In this document: positions 9,966 to 19,490 of the stretch, piece after piece
Layout: every line of letters starts with the position of its first letter
Position numbering within the stretch: the stretch's first letter is position 1
Assembly: GCA_019753405.1 (NCBI GenBank)
Contig: JAIKLF010000004.1
Location: 62,001-126,000 of the forward strand
Direction: 5' to 3'
Length of the DNA stretch: 64,000 nucleotides
Origin: Murdochiella sp. Marseille-P8839
Lineage (GTDB): Bacteria > Bacillota > Clostridia > Tissierellales > Peptoniphilaceae
The notes under the pieces: generated by a model
Databases searched by the model: none
Told to the model about the DNA's origin: nothing
What the model saw: the letters and a program-made list of their open reading frames with translations, nothing else
Program-made: the position numbers and the translations under genes

Positions 9966-10990
9966 CTGACCACCTCCTCTATAGATGAAGAAACGCTGAG
10001 TGCGGAGATCCTCTCCCGTCGTTGCGAAGAGGTATCGGATTTTCCGGGAAGGAAAGGAACAGAAAACGCGCGCGTGCGCTGCTTCGTATTTCCGCGTTCT
10101 AAAAATGCATCGCGGCCTTCCTCCCAGGTATAGGGAATGGCCTCCAAAAAAGCGCGCATCCCCTCTTCTTCCATACCGTCGCTAAAAAGAAGCAGACGAT
10201 CGGCCACGGAAAACAGTTGTGGAAATTGCCACAGCCAACCGGCCGGACAATCCACAAGCACACACGATTCCCTCTTTTTTATCGTGCGAAGAAGGCGTAT
10301 CCACTCTTCTTTAGAAATATCAAAAAAATCCGCCGGATGACGCGGAGGCAAAAATGTGTCCACGCCGTTTTGCTCAATAATACAAGCCGCCAAACGCATA
10401 TCCACATCCGCTGCAGGCATGCGCATGGCAAGAACCACATCTGCAAGAGTGTAGGGCAAACCTGTACGGTTTTCAAAAAGAGCAAAGACCTCGTTCGCGT
10501 TCCAAAACGGTTGAAGTCCAAAATAAAATACGTGTTCATCAGGAAAAATCCGTCGATAGGCTCCTGCCAACGCCTGCGTCACCGTAGAAACGCCGAGGCC
10601 ACCTTTTAAGGCGGTGCAGAAAATCAGCTGTCCGCCAAGATCCGTTGTTGGTTCGCTACTGCGTTGATGGGAAAGAAGATAAAGCAGATCCTGACGAAGG
10701 CGAGACACCGGCTGATATTTCGCCGGGCCCCGCTCATCGGTTCTATCCTGCCAGAAAAAAATGTTGGATGCCGAGACGACCGCTTCGACTTCCTCTTTTG
10801 TCTGCTTGTCCAGCACCCCAGAGTCCACAAGCAAACGATCATAGATACGATGACGACTCGCCTCCAAAAACGAGGCGACATCGGTCATCCATTCGAGTTC
10901 AATGCCTTCATTCGGCTTGGTTTTCCATTGCGCTAAAAAGCGATCGCGATACCGGGTGTCCGGATCGATTACAGCAATTCTCCATTTCAT
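9950..10990 (-). CDS. TadZ/CpaE-like pilus-localising ATPase (MinD superfamily)
   Basis: The 346-residue product starts with a receiver-like region (MKWRIAVIDPDTRYRDRFL) and continues into a MinD/ParA-type ATPase region from about residue 120. The deviant Walker A is TALKGGLGVSTVTQALAGAY, with the signature first lysine. This arrangement is that of TadZ/CpaE, which positions Tad secretion machinery at the cell pole or membrane. It is followed by the overlapping FHA gene. The receiver domain lacks a clear acid pocket, as in other TadZ proteins. Confidence 0.75.
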   Translation of the reverse strand: MKWRIAVIDPDTRYRDRFLAQWKTKPNEGIELEWMTDVASFLEASRHRIYDRLLVDSGVLDKQTKEEVEAVVSASNIFFWQDRTDERGPAKYQPVSRLRQDLLYLLSHQRSSEPTTDLGGQLIFCTALKGGLGVSTVTQALAGAYRRIFPDEHVFYFGLQPFWNANEVFALFENRTGLPYTLADVVLAMRMPAADVDMRLAACIIEQNGVDTFLPPRHPADFFDISKEEWIRLLRTIKKRESCVLVDCPAGWLWQFPQLFSVADRLLLFSDGMEEEGMRAFLEAIPYTWEEGRDAFLERGNTKQRTRAFSVPFLPGKSDTSSQRRERISALSVSSSIEEVVRWMHV

Positions 10991-11083
10991 CGCACATCCT
11001 CCGTTTCCTCTATCGTAACGGAGAACGTGTCCCGCGTGCGTCCCAAAAAAGAGACAATTCCGTCATACTTTCCCGGCAAAAAA

Positions 11084-13384
11084 TCAGGCGCGTTTGTTAC
11101 GGAGGTACGCATCAATGCCGCGAGCTGCTTTTCTTCCCGCCCCCATAGCAAGAATAACCGTAGCGGAGCCGGTTACCGCATCGCCGCCGGCAAACACGCC
11201 TTGTATCGATGTTTCACCGGTTTCTTCATTAATGATAATGCCCTTCTTTTGATTGAGCGACAGTCCATCCAATCCCTTCGCAGCGCGCGGATTCGCGTTG
11301 GTTCCGAGCGCCATGATGACGGCATCGCAGGGCAAATCAAATTCAGATCCGGGAATTTCCACCGGGCGACGACGTCCGGAAGCGTCCGGTTCTCCCAATG
11401 CCATTCGTATGCAGCGCACACCGGATACCCATCCTTCTTCGTCTGCAAGAATCTCCACCGGATTACACAGAAAATCAAAGCGAACGCCCTCTTCGCGTGC
11501 GTGTTCAATTTCCTCGCGCCGTGCAGGAAGTTCATTTGCGCTTCGTCGATACACCAATCGACTTTCCGCGCCAAGACGCAATGCCGTACGCGCCGCATCC
11601 ATGGCGACATTTCCGCCGCCCACCGTCACTACACGCGAAAATGGTTCCATTTTCGTATCAAAATCTGGATCAAAGGCATGCATCAGATTGTTGCGCGTCA
11701 GGTATTCATTGGCCGACATGACGCCATTAAGAGATTCGCCCGAAATGCCCATGAAACGCGGTAAGCCCGCACCCGTCGCAATGAAGACGGCATCAAAGCC
11801 TTCCTCCTCCATGAGCTGCGTAATGGTCACGCTCTGCCCGACGAAAACATCGGTTTCTATCGTCACTCCGAGACGGCGAACATTATCCACTTCATAGGCA
11901 ACTACTTCTTTTTTCGGCAAACGAAATTCCGGAATGCCGTACTGCAAAACACCGCCCGCCTCGTGCAGCGATTCAAAAATGGTCACGGCGTAGCCCATTT
12001 TAGCCAAATCGCCGGCGCAGGCAAGTCCGGCCGGACCAGAACCGATCACGGCAACGCGCTGCTCTTCTGCTTTCCTTGCCGGTTTTTCGGGACGTACACC
12101 GTTTTTCCGAGCCCAATCCGCAACATAACGTTCCAGTTTACCGATGGCGACCGCCTCGCCCTTGATTCCTCGAATACAGGCGCCTTCACACTGTTCTTCC
12201 TGTGGGCAAACGCGTCCGCAAACGGCAGGCAGCGACGAAGCCTCACTCAATATATTAAAGGCTCGATCAAGCGCATTTGTCTTGATTTCGCGAATAAAAC
12301 CCGGAATGGCAATAGCCACCGGACAAGCTTTTACACAACGCGGATTCGCACATTCCAAACAGCGCGAGGCTTCCAAAGCGGCACCGCGGGCATCATAGCC
12401 GAAACAGACCTCTTCAAAGTTGCCGGCGCGTACTTGTGGATCCTGTTCAGCGATCGGAACACGCTTAAGAATATCAAAATACTCGGTTTCCCCATTCTTG
12501 ACCGTGGCTTTGGGCATCTGTTTCTGCGGATTCGCTTCCTCCTGCAATAACGCGGTTCGGCCGGCTCTTGTACGCACCATTTTTTGCCGGCGAATCGCCT
12601 CCTCAAAGTCGATATCGCGCGCGTCAAATTCCGGTCCGTCTACACATGCAAAGCGTACATCTTTTCCCACATGAACACGACAGGCTCCACACATCCCCGT
12701 TCCATCCACCATAATGGGGTTCATAGAAACAATGGTCGGCAAGTTCAACCGGTCCGGCGCTGTGAGCTGCGCGACAAATTTCATCATGACCATGGGGCCG
12801 ATGCATACGCACTGATCGTACACACGCTCCTCTTTTTTCACCAGATCTTCAAGGCATGTCGTTACCAAGCCGTGTCGGCCGTAGGAGCCGTCATCAGTCG
12901 TGATGAAAACATGATCCGCGACAGCTTTCATTCGTTCTTCCCAAAAAATTAGCGACTTCGTTCGTGCGCCGATGAGTACGTCCACTGTCACACCACGTTC
13001 ATGAAGCCATTTCACCTGCGGATAAACAGGCGCTGTGCCCAAGCCGCCGGCAACAAAGATATATCGCCGTTTTTGGACGACAGAAAGCGGTTCTTCGACG
13101 AAAGCGGAAGGATGACCGAGAGGTCCAAGGATATCCCTAGCTCCACTACCGACTTCCAGTGCGGCAATTTTTCTTGTTGAGGCACCGATCGTCTGCACAG
13201 CCACCGTAATCGTGCCTTGTTCGCGATCGTAATCCGCAATGGTCAGCGGAATACGTTCAGCGACTTCATCCGCTTTAAGAATCAGAAACTGACCCGGTGA
13301 ACAGGATTCCGCGACGCGAGGCGCATGAAACACCAAAGAGACAATATTTTCCGCCAGCCACTGCTTTTCGATCAATTCAAACAC
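11084..13384 (-). CDS. Fused NfnAB-type NADH-dependent ferredoxin:NADP+ oxidoreductase
   Basis: A single 766-residue polypeptide joins two modules. The first, about residues 1-280, is a ferredoxin-NADP reductase/PyrK-like module with the flavin motif RIPLTIAD and a [2Fe-2S] ligand cluster around MCGACRVHVG and RFACVDG. The second, from about 330 to the end, is a GltD-like module with CLECANPRCVKACP and CGRVCPQEEQCEGAC iron-sulfur motifs and two Rossmann motifs (VIGSGPAGLACAG, VGGGNVAMDAA). In other anaerobes NfnA and NfnB form an electron-bifurcating complex; a fused form is known. In-frame ATG codons exist upstream (13414, 13576), but the GTG at 13384 has a perfect GAGGAGG five bases before it. 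The gene stands alone and is divergent from msrAB. Confidence 0.85.
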   Translation of the reverse strand: MFELIEKQWLAENIVSLVFHAPRVAESCSPGQFLILKADEVAERIPLTIADYDREQGTITVAVQTIGASTRKIAALEVGSGARDILGPLGHPSAFVEEPLSVVQKRRYIFVAGGLGTAPVYPQVKWLHERGVTVDVLIGARTKSLIFWEERMKAVADHVFITTDDGSYGRHGLVTTCLEDLVKKEERVYDQCVCIGPMVMMKFVAQLTAPDRLNLPTIVSMNPIMVDGTGMCGACRVHVGKDVRFACVDGPEFDARDIDFEEAIRRQKMVRTRAGRTALLQEEANPQKQMPKATVKNGETEYFDILKRVPIAEQDPQVRAGNFEEVCFGYDARGAALEASRCLECANPRCVKACPVAIAIPGFIREIKTNALDRAFNILSEASSLPAVCGRVCPQEEQCEGACIRGIKGEAVAIGKLERYVADWARKNGVRPEKPARKAEEQRVAVIGSGPAGLACAGDLAKMGYAVTIFESLHEAGGVLQYGIPEFRLPKKEVVAYEVDNVRRLGVTIETDVFVGQSVTITQLMEEEGFDAVFIATGAGLPRFMGISGESLNGVMSANEYLTRNNLMHAFDPDFDTKMEPFSRVVTVGGGNVAMDAARTALRLGAESRLVYRRSANELPARREEIEHAREEGVRFDFLCNPVEILADEEGWVSGVRCIRMALGEPDASGRRRPVEIPGSEFDLPCDAVIMALGTNANPRAAKGLDGLSLNQKKGIIINEETGETSIQGVFAGGDAVTGSATVILAMGAGRKAARGIDAYLRNKRA

Positions 13385-13430
13385 GATGCCCTCCTCAGAG
13401 AAATGGTTCGTCATTCTTGCGCTTGTAGAC

Positions 13431-13459
13431 AGTATACCGTAAGCTAAAAAAAAGGACAC
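13431..13459 (-). promoter_or_regulatory. Probable promoter of the nfnAB fusion
   Basis: On the minus strand TATACT (13431-13436) has a weak -35 (GTGTCC) 17 bases upstream. It lies 47 bases before the GTG start in the short divergent region shared with msrAB. Confidence 0.45.
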
Positions 13460-13532
13460 GGTCTGACCGTTGCAGGATGCAGACAGAATCCTATGAAAAG
13501 GTAAACGAATAAGAACAGGAGAACACTGCGTT

Positions 13533-14525
13533 ATGAATACGATGAAGAAAGCCCCTTCCCCCGCGGAACAAACCATCTATTTTGCCGGCGGCTGTTTCTG
13601 GGGCATACAAGGTTATTTTCGCCAGCTTGACGGCGTTCTTTCCACCGAAGTAGGTTATGCCAACGGAAAAACGGAAAATACAAGCTATGAGCAAATCAAA
13701 CAGAGTGACCATGCCGAAACGGTCAAAATAGAATACGACCGCAACCGTATTTCACTGGCGGAGCTACTGGATCATTATTTGCGTTTGGTAGATCCCCTGT
13801 CGGTGAATCGGCAAGGCAATGACATGGGGCGACAATATCGAACCGGAATTTATATTCCTTCTTCTGCACCGGAGGGAACACAAGAAAAGGTGCAAAAACG
13901 TCTGGATCGCTTATCCTCGAAACTCGGTCAAAAAGTCGCCATCGAATGTGCACCGCTTAGCCATTGGGTCAGAGCAGAAGAAGAGCATCAGGACTATCTC
14001 CTGAAACATCCCCAAGGTTACTGCCACATCGATCTTTCGCTTGCCAAGGTTCCCCTTGAGGATGGGTTTGAGGCCTTTCAAAAGCCGAAGAACGAAGCCC
14101 TTCGTAACCAACTGACAGCGATGCAATATCATGTAACGCAAGAAAAAGGAACCGATGTTCCTCACGCGCATCCCTATGATCAGCTTTTTCGGCCGGGCAT
14201 TTATGTCGATATTGTTTCCGGTGAACCGCTTTTCAGTTCGCGCGATAAGTTTGATGCCGGATGTGGCTGGCCTTCATTCAGTAAGCCGATGCGAAACGAG
14301 CAGCTCACCAAGCATCGCGATCTCTCTATTCCCGGACGTGAACGCGTCGAAGTGCAATCACGTCGCGCGGAAAGTCACCTCGGGCACGTTTTTCCCGACG
14401 GGCCGAAGGAGCTCGGCGGCTTACGCTATTGCATTGACGGTTCGGCGCTGCGCTTTATTCCGCGGGAAGAAATGGAGAAAGAAGGCTACGGCGATTGGAT
14501 TGCCTACGTGGATGAAGAGAAATAA
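13533..14525 (+). CDS. msrAB: Bifunctional methionine sulfoxide reductase MsrA-MsrB
   Basis: Repairs both stereoisomers of methionine sulfoxide in proteins. The N-terminal MsrA domain (about residues 10-165) has the catalytic motif GGCFWG (Cys21) and the [11 protein letters not shown] segment. The C-terminal MsrB domain (about 195-325) has [20 protein letters not shown] and the catalytic cysteine in [13 protein letters not shown]. The paired CxxC zinc-binding cysteines of some MsrB proteins are absent. The usual RYCIN is RYCID. It is the only plus-strand gene in the first 29 kb and is likely an oxidative-stress monocistron between a divergent promoter region and its own terminator. A ribosome binding site AGGAG lies 11 bases before the ATG. 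Confidence 0.96.
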   Translation: MNTMKKAPSPAEQTIYFAGGCFWGIQGYFRQLDGVLSTEVGYANGKTENTSYEQIKQSDHAETVKIEYDRNRISLAELLDHYLRLVDPLSVNRQGNDMGRQYRTGIYIPSSAPEGTQEKVQKRLDRLSSKLGQKVAIECAPLSHWVRAEEEHQDYLLKHPQGYCHIDLSLAKVPLEDGFEAFQKPKNEALRNQLTAMQYHVTQEKGTDVPHAHPYDQLFRPGIYVDIVSGEPLFSSRDKFDAGCGWPSFSKPMRNEQLTKHRDLSIPGRERVEVQSRRAESHLGHVFPDGPKELGGLRYCIDGSALRFIPREEMEKEGYGDWIAYVDEEK

Positions 14526-14553
14526 AAAAAATCGCCGATCGGCGATTTTTTTA
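14526..14553. terminator. Bidirectional terminator between msrAB and gtrA
   Basis: Self-complementary AAATCGCCGATCGGCGATTT flanked by A-runs on one side and T-runs on the other. It can end transcription of msrAB and of the convergent gtrA-smpB genes. Confidence 0.85.
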
Positions 14554-14606
14554 TTTCGTTCTATTCGGATAAGCAAAGTCCACGCCTTGCGGAGTAAATC
14601 TCGCAT

Positions 14607-15017
14607 TCAGCGAAAAACAAAGAACTTGCTCAAAAAGTAGTTGGACACCACTACGCCCACTTGAGCGACCGTTTTTACCGCCCAATCGTAACACAAGAGC
14701 TTTAATCCTTCGATGCCGATGAACATGATAGCGGCTTCCAAAAGAAGAGAAAGAACACGTCCTCCTACGAAACGAAGAAGTTCACCACCCACTTCGCTCT
14801 TTCCCTGTGCCTTCGAGTCGAACACAAAGCGCCGATTGGTGACAAAAGCAAAAAGTACGGCAACCACCCAGGAGATGCCCGTAGCAACGAGATAATGCAT
14901 GTGGAACGCCCGCGTAGTAAGGAAATAAACGGCATAGTTTACCAGGGTGGTCAGCACGCCGAAAAACAGATAGGTGATCGGCTCACGATAGCGCTTCCAT
15001 AACGAGTTGAGGTTCAT
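14607..15017 (-). CDS. GtrA-family membrane protein
   Basis: A small polytopic membrane protein of 136 residues with four predicted membrane segments (about residues 15-35, 42-62, 78-100, 108-130). It carries GtrA-family landmarks (LFFGVLTTLVNYAVYFL near the start, FVTNRRFVF in the middle loop, FLSKFFVF at the end). GtrA proteins are linked to moving lipid-linked sugars for glycosylation of cell-surface polymers. I chose the ATG at 15017, whose AAGGA is six bases upstream and which overlaps the smpB stop (AATGA). A start two codons earlier is possible. It is translationally coupled to smpB. Confidence 0.85.
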   Translation of the reverse strand: MNLNSLWKRYREPITYLFFGVLTTLVNYAVYFLTTRAFHMHYLVATGISWVVAVLFAFVTNRRFVFDSKAQGKSEVGGELLRFVGGRVLSLLLEAAIMFIGIEGLKLLCYDWAVKTVAQVGVVVSNYFLSKFFVFR

Positions 15018-15475
15018 TTCCATTCCTTTAAGGTGCGTTCAATTCGCCGCTTATCCTCCGCTTCGCGAAGACTTTGCCGTTTGTCATAAAGCTTTTTTCC
15101 GCGTGCAAGTGCGATGTCCACTTTAATTCGTCGGCCGCGCAGCACTACGCTGAGCGGAATAACGGTATAGCCATCGCGCTGTACCGCTTCAGCAAGTTGC
15201 CGAATTTCCTTTTTGTGCAGCAACAGGCGTCGATCGCGAACGGGATCCATATTGTATCGATTCCCCTGTTCGTACGGACTGATGTGCAGGCCTTTGATCC
15301 ATGCCTCTCCCCCTTGAATATCCACATAGGATTGCTGAATCGAAACCTTCCCCTGGCGGACGCTCTTTACTTCCGTGCCTTTCAAGGCAATACCTGCTTC
15401 CCAAATTTTTTCGATAAAATAATCGTGTCTGGCGCGTTTGTTGTTCGCCAACACCTTGTTGTCTTCCTTCTTCAT
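15014..15475 (-). CDS. smpB: SsrA-binding protein SmpB
   Basis: Binds tmRNA and brings it to stalled ribosomes for trans-translation. The 153-residue product has the family pattern: NKRARHDYFIEKIWEAGIALKGTEVKS, the QGGEAWIKGLHISPYE segment, and a basic C-terminal tail (YDKRQSLREAEDKRRIERTL). It follows rnr by 26 bases in the same orientation; the rnr-smpB order is a common Firmicute arrangement. The tmRNA gene ssrA often follows, but I find none here. Confidence 0.97.
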   Translation of the reverse strand: MKKEDNKVLANNKRARHDYFIEKIWEAGIALKGTEVKSVRQGKVSIQQSYVDIQGGEAWIKGLHISPYEQGNRYNMDPVRDRRLLLHKKEIRQLAEAVQRDGYTVIPLSVVLRGRRIKVDIALARGKKLYDKRQSLREAEDKRRIERTLKEWK

Positions 15476-15501
15476 TTTCTGTCCTATCTCTATGGCAACG
15501 A

Positions 15502-18009
15502 TCAGCCCTTTCTCCGACTCCGATTGGAAAGCGGATGACGACGGCGACTTACACCTTTCTTCCTCGGCTGATTAGCTCGGGATGTTTTTGCGCCTTTGAA
15601 GTTTTTCGGGCGTTCTTCACTGCGATGGCGAAACGCGCGACTGGGATGTGCTCCTCGATGGTGTGTCTGACGATCCGCCTCACTCGGCTTATTGCGCTGG
15701 CTCTCCTCCTGAACAAAATCCGGAAGATGGAAATCTATTTCTCTCAGCAATGGATTCGCTGCAGCAACCAACACGCGCACCTCATCGCCATAGTGCAATT
15801 CACGATGATTACGCTCGCCACGTATTACCATGCGATCCTCATCATAGGAGTAGTAATCATCGGTCATATCGCGGAAATGAGCGAGTCCTTCGACCGTATT
15901 GGGCAAACGGATGAACACACCAAAATTGGTCAAGGACGTAATCTGTCCCGTAAACTCCTGGCCAATATAGCGTTGCATATACTCTGCACACTTCATCGCC
16001 ACAACGTCGCGTTCCGCTTCTTCCGCTTTCTGCTCGGTCAAGGAGATGTGTTCACAGCGAATGAACAAATCTTTTTTTACCGCCTCATCCGTCACCGGAT
16101 TTCCGGAAAGCAGAGCCTTCAGCAGACGATGTGCGATCAAATCGGAATACCGGCGAATCGGCGCGGTGAAATGGGAATAATGCTCTTCCGCAAGGCCGTA
16201 ATGCATCGTCGGTTTCGGGCTGTAAATCGCCTTGGACATACTCTGCAAAACGAACATATTGAGAATGCCCTCTTCTTTTTGCCCCTTAGCCTGTTCCAAA
16301 ATCGCACGAATGCGTGAAGGTTCCGGCTCCATTTCAATGGGTTCATAATGAAAAGCCAGGAGAGCGCTGTTCAATCGTTCAATATCTTCCGCTTTGGGTT
16401 CAGCATGAACGCGATAGATGAACGGCAATTTCTTCCGGAAAAAAGTTGTGCCGACAACAACGTTGTTGAGAATCATAAACTCTTCAATGATGCGATTCGC
16501 AATACGACGATCCGCCAACTTCACGTCCACCGCGACACCCTCTTCATTTAGAACAACTGTCGTTTCGGGAAAGTCGAAATCAAGCGTTCCTCGCTCACGT
16601 CGTTTTTGTGCCAGCAGGCGATACAACGTGGCCATCATGTCCAGATGCGCAAACAACGCCTCATCCTCGTCAAAGCGCTTGCCTTCTTCCAAATAATCGG
16701 AAACCGCATCGTAGACAAGACGATGATCAGAGCGGATCACGCTGGGATAAAATTGATGATCGACAACGTTGCCTTCCGCATCCAGCGTCATCTGTGTGGT
16801 CATGGCCAAGCGTTCCTCACCCGGTTTGAGTGAGCAGAGGCCATTGGACAGTTTTTCCGGCAACATGGGAATGACACGATCCAAAAGATAGACGGAATTT
16901 CCGCGTTCATAGGCATCGCGATCTAATGCAGAGCCGGGTTTCACGTAATGGGACACATCGGCGATATGCACATAAAGAATGTAGTATTTTCCGCGCTTTT
17001 CAACGGAAATGGCATCGTCAAAGTCCTTGGCATCCGCACCGTCAATGGTCACCGTAAAGGTATTGCGCAAATCACGCCGACCGCGAAATTCCCGTTTATC
17101 CACCTCTTCCGGTAACGCTTCCGCCTCTTTTATTGTTTCTTCGGAAAATTCATAGGGCAACTCGAATTGACGAGCGACCGCTGTAATATCCACGCCTTTT
17201 GCGCCGGCAGGCCCGAGTACTTCAATAATGCGTCCGGAAGGATTTCCTTCGTTCTCTTCCGGCGGAAGAAGACGAAGAATCACTTTATCCCCGTCTGATG
17301 CGCCCATTGCGTCAGCGTCCGACACGTAAATATCTCGAAAAAAACTTTTCTTATCCGGCAACACATAGCCATAACCGTTCTGCTTTTCATACATGCCGAC
17401 GATGGGATCCGTGTTGCGCGATAAAATCGCAACCACTCTTCCATTGGCATTTCTTCCCGCATCAGGATCCGCTTTTTCGGTTATCGCGATGCGTACGGTA
17501 TCGCCGTGTATGGCACCATTAAGATCATCCGGAGAAATAAAGACATCCTCCTGCCCTTCTACGGCGGAGATAAAGAAAGCAAAGCCTTTCGCGTTTCCGG
17601 TGAGCTTCCCGATGAGGGGATCCTGTTCTTTAGCAAGCGCCTCTTTAGCTTTCTGTTTTTTCTCCCGTTTCTCGGATGTTTTGGCCTCTTTCGCCTCCAA
17701 TTCGGAGGCCGTCTTTTTTTCCGGCAGCACTTCCGGTTTATGCTCTTTTTTCGTATTCAATGCTGCTTTTTGTTCTGTTTTATCCTTATGCCGTGCAGAA
17801 GATTCTTCGTGTTCGGGCAGCGCATACGCTTTGATCTTACCGCGCTTGCTCATCTTAATGACTTCTTCTTCCAGCATGGCGTCGATGGTGTTGTAAAAGG
17901 CTATGCGCGCCTCTCCCTCCAAGCCGAAACGATCGGCAAGCTCTCGTGTACGCAGGGGTTCATATTGCGCGCTGGTGAAGTACGACAACAAAAATTCTCT
18001 TAATTCCAT
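15502..18009 (-). CDS. rnr: Ribonuclease R
   Basis: Processive 3'-5' exoribonuclease that digests structured RNA. The 835-residue product has an N-terminal winged-helix region and a highly charged Lys/Glu-rich stretch (about residues 75-130). It then has cold-shock domains, the RNB catalytic domain with DGADAKDFDDAISVE (acidic metal ligands), and a C-terminal S1 domain (GQITSLTNFGVFIRL). The tail is Arg/Lys-rich. A start nine codons earlier exists, but the ATG at 18009 is preceded by GGAGG at good spacing. The extended charged linker after the winged helix makes it longer than many RNase R proteins. Confidence 0.96.
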   Translation of the reverse strand: MELREFLLSYFTSAQYEPLRTRELADRFGLEGEARIAFYNTIDAMLEEEVIKMSKRGKIKAYALPEHEESSARHKDKTEQKAALNTKKEHKPEVLPEKKTASELEAKEAKTSEKREKKQKAKEALAKEQDPLIGKLTGNAKGFAFFISAVEGQEDVFISPDDLNGAIHGDTVRIAITEKADPDAGRNANGRVVAILSRNTDPIVGMYEKQNGYGYVLPDKKSFFRDIYVSDADAMGASDGDKVILRLLPPEENEGNPSGRIIEVLGPAGAKGVDITAVARQFELPYEFSEETIKEAEALPEEVDKREFRGRRDLRNTFTVTIDGADAKDFDDAISVEKRGKYYILYVHIADVSHYVKPGSALDRDAYERGNSVYLLDRVIPMLPEKLSNGLCSLKPGEERLAMTTQMTLDAEGNVVDHQFYPSVIRSDHRLVYDAVSDYLEEGKRFDEDEALFAHLDMMATLYRLLAQKRRERGTLDFDFPETTVVLNEEGVAVDVKLADRRIANRIIEEFMILNNVVVGTTFFRKKLPFIYRVHAEPKAEDIERLNSALLAFHYEPIEMEPEPSRIRAILEQAKGQKEEGILNMFVLQSMSKAIYSPKPTMHYGLAEEHYSHFTAPIRRYSDLIAHRLLKALLSGNPVTDEAVKKDLFIRCEHISLTEQKAEEAERDVVAMKCAEYMQRYIGQEFTGQITSLTNFGVFIRLPNTVEGLAHFRDMTDDYYSYDEDRMVIRGERNHRELHYGDEVRVLVAAANPLLREIDFHLPDFVQEESQRNKPSEADRQTHHRGAHPSRAFRHRSEERPKNFKGAKTSRANQPRKKGVSRRRHPLSNRSRRKG

Positions 18010-18037
18010 AATGACTTCCTCCTTCGCATTGGACAAA

Positions 18038-18066
18038 GAAAAAACCGACGCACAGACGTCGGTTTT
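18038..18066 (-). terminator. Terminator between secG and rnr
   Basis: Stem ACCGACG/CGTCGGT followed on the minus strand by TTTTTTC. It separates secG from rnr although both point the same way. Confidence 0.75.
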
Positions 18067-18080
18067 TCGTTTCCCTTAGC

Positions 18081-18311
18081 TTAAAGAGCCAGCAAGGCAA
18101 TCAGGCTGAGAACAAAGACTACACTGCAAATGACCGTTACTTTATTTAGCAGCGCATCTTTGGGACGATGCACCGATGTGCCATAAACATTTGAGTCCTG
18201 ACCGAACATCGTGCCGGCATTGGTTTTGGGCTCCATCATCAAAGTCGCCACAATAATCACAATGCTGGCGAGAACGAGTAAAACAATGATACCAGTTTTC
18301 AATCCATTCAC
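18081..18311 (-). CDS. secG: Preprotein translocase subunit SecG
   Basis: A 76-residue protein with two transmembrane helices (about residues 6-26 and 55-75). The loop between them (GTMFGQDSNVYG) is a variant of the conserved SecG glycine-rich loop. It assists SecYEG protein export. SecG upstream of rnr and smpB is the usual order in Firmicutes, which supports the call. Confidence 0.9.
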   Translation of the reverse strand: MNGLKTGIIVLLVLASIVIIVATLMMEPKTNAGTMFGQDSNVYGTSVHRPKDALLNKVTVICSVVFVLSLIALLAL

Positions 18312-18384
18312 CTCTTATTTTTCCTTAGCATTTCACGGTATCGCTATTTTAACAAATGTGCGCCGTCCTTTCAACGTCGGTACC

Positions 18385-19125
18385 TCACTTCACACAAATT
18401 TGCGGTTGAATTTGTTCAAACACCTTTTTTCCGATACCGGAGACATTCATAATCTCTTCTTCGGTTTGAAACGGCTTCTTTTGGCGGTAGCGAAGAATGT
18501 TTTCCGCCTTAGCCTTCCCGATAGCGGGCAAGCACTGCAGTTCCTCCGCCGATGCGGTATTGATGTTGATTTTGGCGGTATTATCCGAACCGTCCGCTGT
18601 TTTAGGATTGCTTTCGTTCGGAAGGGTTACCTCTTGTAAAGAAGAGTCGAATCCCTGCGCTTTTGCCCGGGAAACCTCTTCTTTCGTGGGGACCACAATA
18701 TTCATTTCATCTCTAAGACGCTGTGCAGGGTTGATTGCTCCCAGTTCACCGTCTGCAGTGAAATTGCCTGCCGCCATGATGGCGTCCTGAATGCGCTTAC
18801 CGGCATCAAGGGTGTATAAGCCGGGTTTCGTTACCGCACCGCCCACATATACGGTGACTGTTTTCGCAATGGAAGAAGACACCACATCTACGCTTTGTTC
18901 CTGATTTTCTGTTCCATGCGCCCCAACAAGAACCGAAGAAGACGTTCCCTTTTCCCCATCCGGCGTGTCCACAGCGATCTTTGCTTTTTCGCTGTTAGTT
19001 TCCCCTTCCTGTCCGGTTTCTCCTAACGACGTGTGCGTTCCGTCTATAAAGAAGCGCGCGCCGCCAAGCAGCAAAAGAACGGAAAACAAAACTCCAAAAA
19101 TAATTTTTTCGGTTCGCGAAGACAA
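18385..19125 (-). CDS. comEA: ComEA-like DNA-binding competence protein
   Basis: A 246-residue exported DNA-binding protein with an N-terminal membrane anchor (about residues 8-26) and a Ser/Glu-rich linker. An SLBB domain follows (VTVYVGGAVTKPGLYTLDAG, about 90-150). A C-terminal pair of helix-hairpin-helix motifs (ININTASAEELQCLPAIGKA and VSGIGKKVFEQI) completes it. ComEA captures incoming DNA during natural transformation. The start appears to be TTG three bases after the rsfS stop; no closer ATG is available. No other com genes are in the window. Confidence 0.9.
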   Translation of the reverse strand: MSSRTEKIIFGVLFSVLLLLGGARFFIDGTHTSLGETGQEGETNSEKAKIAVDTPDGEKGTSSSVLVGAHGTENQEQSVDVVSSSIAKTVTVYVGGAVTKPGLYTLDAGKRIQDAIMAAGNFTADGELGAINPAQRLRDEMNIVVPTKEEVSRAKAQGFDSSLQEVTLPNESNPKTADGSDNTAKININTASAEELQCLPAIGKAKAENILRYRQKKPFQTEEEIMNVSGIGKKVFEQIQPQICVK

Positions 19126-19128
19126 GCT

Positions 19129-19458
19129 CTACTCGCTCCAGAGATCATCCAGATCATAGAATTCGCGTTCGCTTTGCGTGAAAATATGGACAATAGTCTC
19201 TCCGCAATCCAACAAAATCCATCCTCCATCACGCAACCCCTCGGTTGTGGTTGGGGCCATCTCGGCTTCCGCCAGTTTTTGCGTGATCGCGTCGGCAATT
19301 GCCTGTGTATGGATTTTATTTCTTCCGGTCATGACGATGAAATAATCGCAGATTCCCGCCTCTTCCCGAATCGGAAGTGTGCGGATATCTCTGGCTTGTT
19401 TATCATCCGCCGCCTGGATAATCAATTCATTTTTCGAATTTGTTGCTGATGTTGTCAA
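19129..19458 (-). CDS. rsfS: Ribosomal silencing factor RsfS
   Basis: Binds protein uL14 and blocks subunit joining in starved cells. The 109-residue product has the family core AGICDYFIVMTGRNKIHTQA, GLRDGGWILLDCG and VHIFTQSEREFYDLDDLW. The start is TTG with AAAGGAG six bases upstream. It lies 32 bases after nadD-yqeK, matching the conserved nadD-yqeK-rsfS order. Confidence 0.96.
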   Translation of the reverse strand: MTTSATNSKNELIIQAADDKQARDIRTLPIREEAGICDYFIVMTGRNKIHTQAIADAITQKLAEAEMAPTTTEGLRDGGWILLDCGETIVHIFTQSEREFYDLDDLWSE

Positions 19459-19490
19459 AAAAAGCTCCTTTCACTTCATTCATTTCTTGT

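Noticed and set aside
13385-13576. Upstream in-frame starts of the nfnAB fusion (13414 and 13576)
   Set aside because: The GTG at 13384 has a perfect GAGGAGG at ideal spacing, while the ATG codons lack one and the upper one overlaps the divergent promoter region and msrAB.
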